Shown here: positions 26,319-34,487 of the stretch, piece after piece
Numbering within the stretch: position 1 is the first letter of the stretch
Layout of the letters: the number at the start of each line of letters is the position of its first letter
Source: Phycisphaerae bacterium
GTDB lineage: Bacteria; Planctomycetota; Phycisphaerae; Phycisphaerales; Phycisphaeraceae
Length of the DNA: 49,848 bases
Direction: 5' to 3'
NCBI GenBank assembly: GCA_030426385.1
Contig: JAUHYI010000031.1
Coordinates: forward strand, 1 to 49,848
Notes under the pieces: generated by a model
Database searches by the model: none
The model's input: only the letters and a program-made list of their open reading frames with translations
What the model was told of the DNA's origin: nothing
Translations under genes and position numbers: made by a program

Positions 26319-26987
26319 TCAGGGCACGAGACTATCCCAGGTAAGCCCGTCGTCCATTGAATATTTTTCGACATGCCCATCAAGATGCACCGCGTTGGCC
26401 ACGGTGGGGTGGATAAACTGAGCGCCCTGAGGATTGGACCATAGTCCGGGATTATTCACGCCGACCAGGGGTTCGGAAAAACCCGCAGTGGCGTCGTCGT
26501 TGCCGTTGTCGATGAATGAAATAATTTCGGTCGGCCGCAGAATATCTTTTTCGCGGCGCAAGGACAGATGTTTGTTGAACCCGTAGTCGAGATAGCGGCC
26601 ATACTCGTAATAGAAACCCACCTGGTTGGTCGGGCAATCCACGATCGTGTTGGGTTCAAGAAACGTTTGGCCCGGACTGAACAAATAACTCTTCGCAAAC
26701 GGATGATGATCGAAGTCCCACCAGTACCGATTGCCCAACCCCGTGACGAAAACCGGTGCGGGGTATTTGCCTTCGTTGTCGTTGGTGTAGGTGGTCAGGA
26801 CCAATCCGATCTGCCGGAGATTGCTCGCACATTGCAACGTCAATGCCGCATCGCGCGCACGCGACAAGGCGGGCAATAAAATCGAGATCAACACGGAGAT
26901 GATAGAAATAACAACGAGCAATTCGATCAAGGTAAAACCCTTGATGGGCCGTTTGCCATCGTGAGTTTTAGCGGGAAAGAAGGCCAT
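26319..26987 (-). CDS. Pseudopilin-like protein (DUF1559-type architecture)
   Basis: 222 aa from the ATG at 26987, chosen because GGAG lies 7 bp upstream and the leader then ends KRPIKG before [24 protein letters not shown]; the longer frame from 27167 overlaps the IclR gene. Predicted cleavage is G17/F18 and the +5 Glu is E22. The region [20 protein letters not shown] is typical, and the C-terminus has the [10 protein letters not shown] motif found in planctomycete pseudopilins. It is 46 bp downstream of the IclR regulator and presumably in its operon. Confidence 0.88.
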   Translation of the reverse strand: MAFFPAKTHDGKRPIKGFTLIELLVVISIISVLISILLPALSRARDAALTLQCASNLRQIGLVLTTYTNDNEGKYPAPVFVTGLGNRYWWDFDHHPFAKSYLFSPGQTFLEPNTIVDCPTNQVGFYYEYGRYLDYGFNKHLSLRREKDILRPTEIISFIDNGNDDATAGFSEPLVGVNNPGLWSNPQGAQFIHPTVANAVHLDGHVEKYSMDDGLTWDSLVP

Positions 26988-27033
26988 GTAGTACTCCGTG
27001 GACACGGGTATTGCCTGAGTCGGTCGTTGGGCT

Positions 27034-27858
27034 TTAGGCAAGGGCTGACGGCGTAAGTTCAGAGAGATCGAATTCAAGCGAATCAATAAGATCCGACTCA
27101 GCGTCCGAAGCCTGGTCATTGAAACCAGAAGCAATGTCGTCGAGCATGTGACAGAATTTTTTCTCATCTTCCGGTGACTCGAAGCCGGAGATCGCGATTG
27201 CTGCGTATGGTGGATTGCCCACGGTTTTGGCCAGACTCACATGCGTTGGGTAGCGCAACGAAGCGTAGCCCACAAGGCGCACCTCTTCGATTTTTTCGAG
27301 CAGTGCATCAACATCGGCATACAACCCGGGCAGCGGTGTGGGCTTGTTATCGAACAGATCATGAATGCGACTGTTGGGCAATTGCGCCAACATGGCCATA
27401 CCAATGCTTGAGTGTGACGCGGGCATGACGATTCGCCGGGCCACTTCGGGCGACACGCCTTCCGCAACCGATTGGCCGGGACTCCGATGGAAAAGGTAGG
27501 CGACCATATCACGCCAGAGGACGCCGACCGCCACCGTGTAGGGATAGTCGAGCAACGGTTCGAGATGTCGAATCGCGCGCGACAGTGTGCCTGACGCGCC
27601 GAGATTCAAAGTGGCCAGTGTATGAATGCCAGGCCCGATGGTGTATTTTCGCGAGCGATCACGATGAGCGATGCCCATCCACGCTAGGGTCGTCAAGAGC
27701 CGACTGACTCGAACCACGCTTAGGCCTGTGCGTTCGGCCAGTTCGATTCCCGCGACCGGTTCGGCACTGACCGCAAGCTCACGCAGGACCTCAATTCCAT
27801 CGACTAATCCCGAAACAACTTGCGACGGACGGCTTGACATGGGGGGCTGGTTTAGCAT
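27034..27858 (-). CDS. IclR-family transcriptional regulator
   Basis: 274 aa from the ATG at 27858, or 268 aa from 27840; neither has a Shine-Dalgarno site. The N-terminal winged helix (about 15-75: [38 protein letters not shown]) is followed by the IclR effector domain (about 90-255: [48 protein letters not shown]). IclR proteins control catabolic operons in response to small acids or sugars. A promoter lies immediately upstream, and a motif covering its -10 and start region recurs in front of the PEP-CTERM gene of the same operon, suggesting autoregulation and shared control. It heads the minus-strand operon ending at 21231. Confidence 0.88.
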   Translation of the reverse strand: MLNQPPMSSRPSQVVSGLVDGIEVLRELAVSAEPVAGIELAERTGLSVVRVSRLLTTLAWMGIAHRDRSRKYTIGPGIHTLATLNLGASGTLSRAIRHLEPLLDYPYTVAVGVLWRDMVAYLFHRSPGQSVAEGVSPEVARRIVMPASHSSIGMAMLAQLPNSRIHDLFDNKPTPLPGLYADVDALLEKIEEVRLVGYASLRYPTHVSLAKTVGNPPYAAIAISGFESPEDEKKFCHMLDDIASGFNDQASDAESDLIDSLEFDLSELTPSALA

Positions 27859-27892
27859 ATCACTATAATAGTAATAAACTATGCCGTGTCAA
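27853..27892 (-). promoter_or_regulatory. IclR-gene promoter with candidate operator
   Basis: Minus strand: TTGACA (27892-27887), 16-bp spacer, TATTAT (27870-27865). ACTATTATAGTGATATGCTAA (27873-27853) covers the -10 and the first ATG, and includes ACTAT-T-ATAGT as an inverted repeat. It is nearly the same as the element at 22087-22106. If this promoter is used, the mRNA would begin at or just before the ATG (leaderless) or translation starts at 27840. Confidence 0.55.
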
Positions 27893-27988
27893 CCCTGAAA
27901 ATAACGTGCCGTGTTTGATGGGGCTAAAAGCGTTTGATCAAGTCCGGCTTACGCAAGCTTTTTCCTCGTCACGCACCGGAGAAGACTG

Positions 27989-28930
27989 ATGCCACATCCG
28001 CCTCACCCCGATTCCCCTGTTCCGCCTGATCCTCCTGATCCCGATGCTTCGCGTTCCAATTCCTCGCGTCCCCAATCCACCCGTACCCAAGATGGGCCGA
28101 GGCCAGCCATGCAAGGCCAGACTTTTTATCTCGACCATCCGCTGGTCACCGGCCGAGTCTGGGATATGTTTACTCCGCACGATCAGAACATCCAGGCCGC
28201 CATGTTTTTTATTCATGGAGGCGGTTGGCGTGTCGGCACACGCACAATTTTTCATCCGATGATTGATGCGCTACTCGACCACGCGGTCGCTTCTGCCACG
28301 ACCGATTACCGACTCAGCAATGCAACGATCGCAGAACAGTTAACCGACATACGTGAGGTCTATGCAAGATTTCTTCAACGCTTGGAGGCCATGGGAAAGA
28401 CCATCAAGCCGATCGTCTTTGGTTCATCCGCGGGCGGTCACCTGGCGTTGCTGATGGCGTTGGCAAAACCCGGCGCATGTGGTGAGCAATTGCCGACGGA
28501 TGTTTCTTTGCAGCCTTATATAGACGTGAAACCTGCGGGTGTGGCTGTTGTATCTGCGCCCGTGACGCTTGAGCCATGGGACGAGATGCTGCCTGAAAGT
28601 TGGAACGCGATACAGCGTCTCATCGGCGTCAGTTATGAAGATGATCCCAAGCCGTATCGCCTCGGCTCGCCGATGACACACGTGAATGATGACGCACCGC
28701 CGGTGTTGCTCATGCAGGCTGGGGACGAACATATGTTTCCAAATAGGTTGGCTGATCCTTTTATACAAGCCATGAAAAATTGTGGTGCACAGGCCAGCGC
28801 TATCGAATATAGCCATGCGGAACACGGCTTTTTTTACGATGTCACCAGACCATGCCAACAGCGTGCAATGCGTGATCTTTTAAGTTTTATTAAACAATGC
28901 AACGTGGGCGTTGCGGATGATGGAGATTGA
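27989..28930 (+). CDS. Alpha/beta-hydrolase (BD-FAE/esterase-like)
   Basis: 313 aa from the ATG at 27989, with GGAGAAG 7 bp upstream. The oxyanion-hole motif HGGGW is at about residues 76-80, the nucleophile is S147 in GSSAG, the acid is D246 in QAGDEHMFP and the base is H279 in HAEHGFF: a complete triad. The order and spacing fit the hormone-sensitive-lipase/BD-FAE class of carboxylesterases, which often remove acetyl or other acyl groups from glycans. The first 40 residues are unusually rich in Pro and Asp and are probably disordered; no signal peptide. The gene diverges from IclR and ends 4 bp before the start of the FAD oxidoreductase. Confidence 0.85.
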   Translation: MPHPPHPDSPVPPDPPDPDASRSNSSRPQSTRTQDGPRPAMQGQTFYLDHPLVTGRVWDMFTPHDQNIQAAMFFIHGGGWRVGTRTIFHPMIDALLDHAVASATTDYRLSNATIAEQLTDIREVYARFLQRLEAMGKTIKPIVFGSSAGGHLALLMALAKPGACGEQLPTDVSLQPYIDVKPAGVAVVSAPVTLEPWDEMLPESWNAIQRLIGVSYEDDPKPYRLGSPMTHVNDDAPPVLLMQAGDEHMFPNRLADPFIQAMKNCGAQASAIEYSHAEHGFFYDVTRPCQQRAMRDLLSFIKQCNVGVADDGD

Positions 28931-28934
28931 TGTT

Positions 28935-30779
28935 ATGCCATTGACTCAGACACGTTTGAAATGTGAGGTGCTTGTGGCCGGCGGCGGACCGGCAGGGGTT
29001 CCTTGTGCTATTGCGGCGGCTCGGGCAGGGGCTTCGGTCATCCTGTTGCAGGATCGCCCGGTGCTCGGCGGTAATGCTTCGAGCGAAGTGCGCATGCACA
29101 TCGTCGGGGCTGATAGTTCCGGCGGGCGCGGATCACGCTTGCAAACCGAAGCCCGCGAAGGCGGTATTATTGAGGAAATTCGCCTGGAATCTGCGGTGCG
29201 CGATCCGCAACGCTCTGCCTCCATGTTCGATTTGGTGCTGTATGAAAAAGTGCGTGCTGAACCCAATATCAAGCTGTTTTTGAACACCACTGCCGTCGGT
29301 GTTGAGATGGATGGCACCACCATACGAACCGTTCGTGCCGACCGGCAGAGCACCGAAGATGGCTTTCTGATCGACGCTGATATTTTCGTGGATTGCACCG
29401 GCGATGGTCGGCTCGGCGTCGAAGCCGGCGCGCCATTTCACATGGGTCGCGAAGACAAGCAAACGTATCAGGAATCGCTGGCGCCGGACAAAGCGGACAA
29501 GCTCACCCTTGGCTCGACGTTGTTGTTCCAGGCCAAGAAACATGATCGTCCCATGCCGTTTGTCGCGCCGCCATGGGCTCGTCATTTCACCGAAGACGAT
29601 TTGAAAATGCGTCCCCATGCAACGGATGGCATTGATCGTGGTACGGAGTATGGCTATTGGTGGGTCGAGTGGGGCGGGCAAGTGGACACCATCAAGGACA
29701 ACGAAATGATCCGCGATGAACTGCTCGCGATCATGCTCGGCGTTTGGGATCACATCAAAAATCAACCCGGCCACTGTGCGGATAATTGGGCGTTGCAATG
29801 GTTTGGGTTCCTACCGGGCAAGCGTGAAAGCAGGCGTTTTATCGGAAAAAAAATTCTGACCGAAGCCGATGTGGTGCAAAGCGTGCATCAGCCGGACGCG
29901 ATTGCATATGGTGGTTGGCCAATCGATTTGCATCCTTGCTATGGCATCGATGCGCCCGACGAAAGCGCTTGCATTGCTCACGAGGTGCCATACTTGTTTG
30001 ACATTCCGCTGCGCAGTTGCGTGAGCAGAGACATTCCCAATTTGATGTTTGCGGGGCGAAACATCAGTGCTTCGCACATAGCGTTTGCATCGACGCGCGT
30101 CATGGCAACCTGTGCTGTCGTCGGACAAGGTGTCGGCGTCAGTGCTGCTCATGCGATTAAAAACAAATTAACCCCGGCTGAAATTTGCGATCAACCTCGC
30201 GTTATTCATGACATTCAACAAGAACTGCTTCGCACCGATTGTTACCTGATTGGCCGGCAATTTCAGGATAAATGTGATCCCCCTCACGTGACAGCATCAT
30301 CGCATCAACTCGATGGTAAGCCGGAAAATATTTTGACCGGGCAGACGCGAAGCATTCATGGCCCCAAGGGTGCGCCGCCGGATCGAAGCTTGCCTGGATC
30401 GCATCGTTGGATGAGTGGTCCGGCAGAAGGTTTTCCCGCCACGCTTGAATTGCGATGGCAACAACCGATCACAGCCAGAACTATCGAATTGATTTTCGAC
30501 ACCGGCATGCACCGTGTGTTGACGCTTTCGCATAGCGATGCCTATGTCGAGCACATGCAATGGGGGCATCCACAATCCGAAACCGTTCGCGACTACACAA
30601 TCGAGCTGATGCGTGATGGCCACGTGGTGCATACCATCGACGTGATTCACAATTACCTGCGGCGTCGTGTGCATGAAATCAACCATGAAGCCATCGTGTT
30701 AGACCGCGCACGAATTATCGTTCACGCCACCAATGGCCTCGAGTTCGCCAGCATTTTCGACGTACGTGTTGGCTGTTAG
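28935..30779 (+). CDS. FAD-dependent oxidoreductase (FAD_oxidored family)
   Basis: 614 aa from the ATG at 28935 (GGAG 8 bp upstream; earlier ATGs at 28917 and 28920 lie inside the esterase). The dinucleotide motif GGGPAGVPCAIAAARAG is followed by RPVLGGNASSEVRMH, the hallmark of this family. FVDCTGDGRLGVEAG and PNLMFAGRNISASHIAFAS complete the FAD-binding parts. The last 180 residues (LELRWQQPITARTIELIF) look like a discoidin-type beta-sandwich. Such proteins are common in planctomycete and Verrucomicrobia carbohydrate clusters; their substrates are largely unproven. No signal peptide is visible. It is translated right after the esterase. Confidence 0.86.
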   Translation: MPLTQTRLKCEVLVAGGGPAGVPCAIAAARAGASVILLQDRPVLGGNASSEVRMHIVGADSSGGRGSRLQTEAREGGIIEEIRLESAVRDPQRSASMFDLVLYEKVRAEPNIKLFLNTTAVGVEMDGTTIRTVRADRQSTEDGFLIDADIFVDCTGDGRLGVEAGAPFHMGREDKQTYQESLAPDKADKLTLGSTLLFQAKKHDRPMPFVAPPWARHFTEDDLKMRPHATDGIDRGTEYGYWWVEWGGQVDTIKDNEMIRDELLAIMLGVWDHIKNQPGHCADNWALQWFGFLPGKRESRRFIGKKILTEADVVQSVHQPDAIAYGGWPIDLHPCYGIDAPDESACIAHEVPYLFDIPLRSCVSRDIPNLMFAGRNISASHIAFASTRVMATCAVVGQGVGVSAAHAIKNKLTPAEICDQPRVIHDIQQELLRTDCYLIGRQFQDKCDPPHVTASSHQLDGKPENILTGQTRSIHGPKGAPPDRSLPGSHRWMSGPAEGFPATLELRWQQPITARTIELIFDTGMHRVLTLSHSDAYVEHMQWGHPQSETVRDYTIELMRDGHVVHTIDVIHNYLRRRVHEINHEAIVLDRARIIVHATNGLEFASIFDVRVGC

Positions 30780-30820
30780 AGCAACTGGCGTCATTAATCG
30801 CCACGCATTTGGTGCTTTGG

Positions 30821-30842
30821 ACTGGCCGCCTAAGCGGTCAGT
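30821..30842 (+). terminator. Possible stem-loop after the FAD oxidoreductase
   Basis: ACTGGCCGC (30821-30829) pairs with GCGGTCAGT (30834-30842) through nine pairs including one G-T, with a 4-nt loop. No T-run follows, so a rho-independent terminator is uncertain. Confidence 0.35.
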
Positions 30843-30917
30843 TCGGCTGACAGTGGAGAATATTGAAGCCAGTGGCTCTAAGCACCTGAGTCATACCCAT
30901 CCCACATAGAACTCGCG

Positions 30918-30997
30918 CGTTAGCCGCCGCCTTTATGGCGGCGCGAACGTTGGTGAAAACGCACGCCATCGCGCCGCCATAAAGGCGGCGGCTAACG
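30918..30997. repeat. 29-bp perfect inverted repeat, REP/BIME-like, between convergent genes
   Basis: The arms 30918-30946 and 30969-30997 are exact reverse complements (29 of 29), beginning CGTTAGCCGCCGCC and ending GGCGGCGCGA, with a 22-bp spacer. Each arm is itself nearly self-complementary (GCCGCC-TTTAT-GGCGGC). This is the layout of paired REP elements spread by REP-associated tyrosine transposases. The right arm overlaps the stop codon of the dehydrogenase at 30992. It could also act as a bidirectional transcription barrier between convergent genes. Confidence 0.7.
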
Positions 30998-32071
30998 GGA
31001 AATCAAGCGCGAGTTTTTAACGGGAAAGGTATCATTTGCAACGGGCAAGACTCCGCGAGCCACATTGATTAGCGGAAGGTTGTCCGCGAATCGAAAAATA
31101 TTAGTCGCCATGCAATTCACCTGTTCGTCACGAAAGAATTTCGACTCGGGCGAGCAATGAGGAGAAATCACAATATTAGGCGCATCGTATAACAGCGATG
31201 TTGCGGGTAGTGGTTCTGTTTTGAATACATCTAGTGCGGCCCCAGCGATAGTGCCAGCATGCAATGCCTGGACTAATGCATTTTCATCGACCACAGCACC
31301 GCGCGATGGATTGATCAACACGCTATCAGGTCGGCATCGTTTTAACATGGCTTCATCGATCAAATTTTTAGTGTTATCGCTATCACGCAATCCGAGAACA
31401 ATAAAATCAAATTTGTGGATGACGCTTTTTAATTCGCTTAACGAGAACCATTCCTCGGGAAGTTGGCCATCGGGATCACCGGTCGATTGAGTTCGATAGG
31501 CGGGGGGTTGGGCTTTTCCTGAGCGGCCAAGTGTGGCATGGATCGCCATGCCCATGGATTTACATTGACGTGCTAACTCTCGGCCGATCGCGCCATAGCC
31601 GATGATTCCCACCGTTTTATTCCGGAGTGTTTGCGAAGTCATGTCGCTTATCCGGTTGCTGTACCAGCTACGTGCGCGTTGATAGTTATTGATATCAGCA
31701 AAACGATGCGAAAAATACAGCATCATACCCAGACACCATTCTGCGATCGGCACCGCTGACGCACCGCCACTATGTGTGACGATCCAGTCGGGCGGCAATG
31801 ATGCAAAATCAATATGTTCGTAGCCAACCGAGAGCAGTTGTATGTATTTTAGTTGTGGGGATTCGGACAGTGATGGTAACCATGACTCGGTTACAAGTAT
31901 GTCAGCCGTTTGGCATATTTCATAGCGATGACTCGGTGATGTGGCGTCAATGACTTGTGCTCGATCGCCGACGATCTGACACAGTTGATCGGCGGTGCCG
32001 AATTTAATCTCATCGATCACCGCCACGGTAGGAATCGGCGCGCGCGTACAGTCTGTCGTGGAATTTGTCAT
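30992..32071 (-). CDS. D-isomer 2-hydroxyacid dehydrogenase
   Basis: 359 aa from the ATG at 32071. IQLLSVGYEHIDF, the NAD motif GIIGYGAIGRELARQC, LINPSRGAVVDENAL (catalytic Arg), FKTEPLPATSLLY (Glu) and ISPHCSPESK (His) show a complete enzyme. Compared with the member at 19257, it carries an extra insert (about residues 190-220, GKAQPPAYRTQSTGDPDGQ) after the nucleotide-binding helix. It lies 9 bp after the enolase-superfamily gene and is the last gene of its operon. Its 3-prime end runs into the 29-bp inverted repeat. Confidence 0.9.
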   Translation of the reverse strand: MTNSTTDCTRAPIPTVAVIDEIKFGTADQLCQIVGDRAQVIDATSPSHRYEICQTADILVTESWLPSLSESPQLKYIQLLSVGYEHIDFASLPPDWIVTHSGGASAVPIAEWCLGMMLYFSHRFADINNYQRARSWYSNRISDMTSQTLRNKTVGIIGYGAIGRELARQCKSMGMAIHATLGRSGKAQPPAYRTQSTGDPDGQLPEEWFSLSELKSVIHKFDFIVLGLRDSDNTKNLIDEAMLKRCRPDSVLINPSRGAVVDENALVQALHAGTIAGAALDVFKTEPLPATSLLYDAPNIVISPHCSPESKFFRDEQVNCMATNIFRFADNLPLINVARGVLPVANDTFPVKNSRLISR

Positions 32072-32080
32072 AAGGTATTA

Positions 32081-33223
32081 CTATGCAATGAGGGTAGAGG
32101 TGTCAGTAAATGGATAAGCGTTTTGCAGATCTACATCAATGGTAATGCCCAGGCCCGGCTGGGTGGGTGCATGGAATCGACCGTCGCTGAATTGCCAGAT
32201 TGGTTGCATGGCATCGCGTAAAAAAGGATGTTCCAGCGTGCAGAATTCCACCAGATCACATGATTGCATGGCCAGCGCGGCATGGATGTTTTGCATTTGT
32301 GCTACCGGCCCGGCCCAGCCGTGCATGACGGTTTTGACCTTGTGATGCATCGCCAATCGATCAACATCAATACAGGCGTGAGGCCCAACCAGTACTGCCG
32401 CATCGGGTTGAGCAATATGCCAAGCATCCTGAGCCAGGTAATGCGCGAACTGATCCGTTTGGGAAAACATTTCACCACCTGCGATTGGCGTGGCCTGTTG
32501 AGCGGTAAGGCTGCGATAGGCCTGCAAGTCATGAATACAAATAGGATCTTCCAAAAACAGAGGTTCGTAATTTGCGAGTTGTTGATTGAGGTAGGTTGCG
32601 GCATCAAGGGACCAACGTTTGTCTGCCGGCCAGAATATTTGTTGGCCCGCATCAACGCCGATTTTCATTTTTCCTTGCAACCTTTTCAAAATTGCCACGC
32701 TTCGCTCCGCGGCATCCGTCGCTGTTTGTTGGCCACAACCAGCACGAATTTTGGCGTGGCGAAAACCATGGGCATGTTGTTCGTGTAAATGATCAATCAC
32801 CTGTTCAACAGGCGTGGAGACTGGGCCACAACTTGCATACATCGATACGCTGTCGGCTGAATCTTCGCTCAGGTATCGACATAACGGTTGGCCATCAGCC
32901 TGTGCGAGCAGATCATGGATGGCCCAATCGATAGCACCCCATACACAATCGACCAAACCACGATGGTCAAAATATTCACACGTATTGCGAAAATGGTTAA
33001 GGGTATTCGTTTCTGGTTTGAGCTCCATACCTATCAGGTGTGGAGATAAGGTTTCAACAATCTGGCGAACCACTAACGGCATATTCACGCCAGCATAGGG
33101 TTCTCCATATCCGATCAAGCCCGTATCGGTAACAAGGCGAATGATGCTATAAGATCTTCCGCTTCCGGGTATTCCTGCGTATGGGGCGGTCAATAAAATG
33201 CAGTCAATGCTGTTAATAATCAT
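32081..33223 (-). CDS. Enolase-superfamily enzyme (mandelate racemase/sugar-acid dehydratase type)
   Basis: 380 aa from the ATG at 33223 (a TTG four codons earlier is possible; no clear ribosome site). The N-terminal capping domain (ILLTAPYAGIPGSGRSYSIIRLVTD) precedes the barrel. The K-x-R element is HAKIRAG, and the metal ligands appear as D in IGVDAGQQIF, E in LFLEDPI and E in IAGGEMF. DAAVLVGPHACID replaces the strand-7 His-Asp dyad region, so subgroup assignment is open. Sugar-acid dehydratases of this family convert aldonates to 2-keto-3-deoxy acids; with the adjacent lactonase-like amidohydrolase this is the favoured role (inference). Confidence 0.85.
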   Translation of the reverse strand: MIINSIDCILLTAPYAGIPGSGRSYSIIRLVTDTGLIGYGEPYAGVNMPLVVRQIVETLSPHLIGMELKPETNTLNHFRNTCEYFDHRGLVDCVWGAIDWAIHDLLAQADGQPLCRYLSEDSADSVSMYASCGPVSTPVEQVIDHLHEQHAHGFRHAKIRAGCGQQTATDAAERSVAILKRLQGKMKIGVDAGQQIFWPADKRWSLDAATYLNQQLANYEPLFLEDPICIHDLQAYRSLTAQQATPIAGGEMFSQTDQFAHYLAQDAWHIAQPDAAVLVGPHACIDVDRLAMHHKVKTVMHGWAGPVAQMQNIHAALAMQSCDLVEFCTLEHPFLRDAMQPIWQFSDGRFHAPTQPGLGITIDVDLQNAYPFTDTSTLIA

Positions 33224-33336
33224 ATCAAATTGCAATATAATTCGAGGTGGATGATTGGTATGTCTGGTTTGTGTCTATCAATGTAAATATGTTGGTCTCA
33301 TAATTATGAGACGCGATTGCTTTGGGGTTTTGTCGA

Positions 33337-34413
33337 TTAACGGATGGCGGAAATGTTTAATACTAATTGGTGTGCATTGCGGAAGAATATGTTTTCCAGG
33401 TCATTTGTTGTCAATTGCAAGCTCGTGGCGGCATCGCGCAATGCCAGTAATGATTCATTGCCGATGATTGTGGGGGTCGCAAACGATTCGCTGGCGAAAT
33501 CAACATTGTGTTCCATCATCCAAAAAAAGCCATCGCCAACACTGACACATCGTCCTCGAATATTACAGATAGGCCAATCCGTGCCGAACATCAAGCGAGA
33601 AGAACCAAACACGCGCAAAATACTTTCAAAAGCGCCTGGTTCGCATATGGCGGAGGTATCGAAAAACACGTTGTCCAGGCCACGAAGTGAATCAATACCT
33701 TCCGCCGTATGTCGAGCGCAGAAGCCGCGAGCAGCATGCGCTAAAATTAATTTCGCATGGGGATATCGTCGGCAGTGTTCGCTGATGTAGGTTTGGTTGA
33801 TCGGATCGGCCAACGCACGAGAGCGAACCATGTGCAACATAATGGACAGGCCCAGGCGATTAGATATTTCCCAAGCCCATTCAGGAATGAAGCGATCGTT
33901 TGGCAAGTTGAGGGTTGGCGTTTCCGGCGGGACATCAGCCAGTAGATGATAAACCTTAAATCCTACATAGCCATGCTTTTTAACCATGGATTCAATGACA
34001 TCGGCATCATCGTTAGGGCGAATCAGCATTAGTGCTTGGCTGTCAGGTCGATCCCGCAATTGTTTAACCACGAATTGGTTTTCGCCCTCAATGTCTACCT
34101 CCCGCGATAGGGGCGCGGCAAAAAATAGGCCATCGGTTGGGGCGTCATCTCCCATCCACGCGGCCATTGTTTGGTGATAAAAGGCATAGCCCAATTCGCA
34201 TTCTGTTTCCTGGCAATCTTCGGGAAAAGGTAGTCGCAGCCCCTGTACGGTATAGAGGTGTGCGTGAACATCGAATACGCCCGGAGCCACAAATCCTTTT
34301 AAATGATCCTGATAAAAATCAGCATCGGACTGTAGCACTCGTTCTATGGTGCTTGGCAGATATAGCGTGTTTGCATTGAATGGGTGTGGGGGTGGGTGTG
34401 GAGTGGTGGACAT
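33337..34413 (-). CDS. Amidohydrolase-2 family metal-dependent hydrolase (possible lactonase)
   Basis: 358 aa. The metal-binding H50-x-H52 (FDVHAHLY), the second His in LILAHAARG and the Asp in LMFGTDWPI (about residue 277) are all present on a TIM barrel. The PF04909 family includes L-fucono-1,5-lactonase and L-rhamnono-1,4-lactonase as well as decarboxylases. The first 20 residues are Pro/His-rich and probably disordered. It lies between the sulfatase (74 bp) and the enolase-type gene (113 bp). A distant second member is at 46517. Confidence 0.82.
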   Translation of the reverse strand: MSTTPHPPPHPFNANTLYLPSTIERVLQSDADFYQDHLKGFVAPGVFDVHAHLYTVQGLRLPFPEDCQETECELGYAFYHQTMAAWMGDDAPTDGLFFAAPLSREVDIEGENQFVVKQLRDRPDSQALMLIRPNDDADVIESMVKKHGYVGFKVYHLLADVPPETPTLNLPNDRFIPEWAWEISNRLGLSIMLHMVRSRALADPINQTYISEHCRRYPHAKLILAHAARGFCARHTAEGIDSLRGLDNVFFDTSAICEPGAFESILRVFGSSRLMFGTDWPICNIRGRCVSVGDGFFWMMEHNVDFASESFATPTIIGNESLLALRDAATSLQLTTNDLENIFFRNAHQLVLNISAIR

Positions 34414-34487
34414 GAATATCTTTTTCTTGAGAATATGTTTTTACCCGATTGGTATAAAAGAAGAAACATGTTTCTCGCAATAATTTT

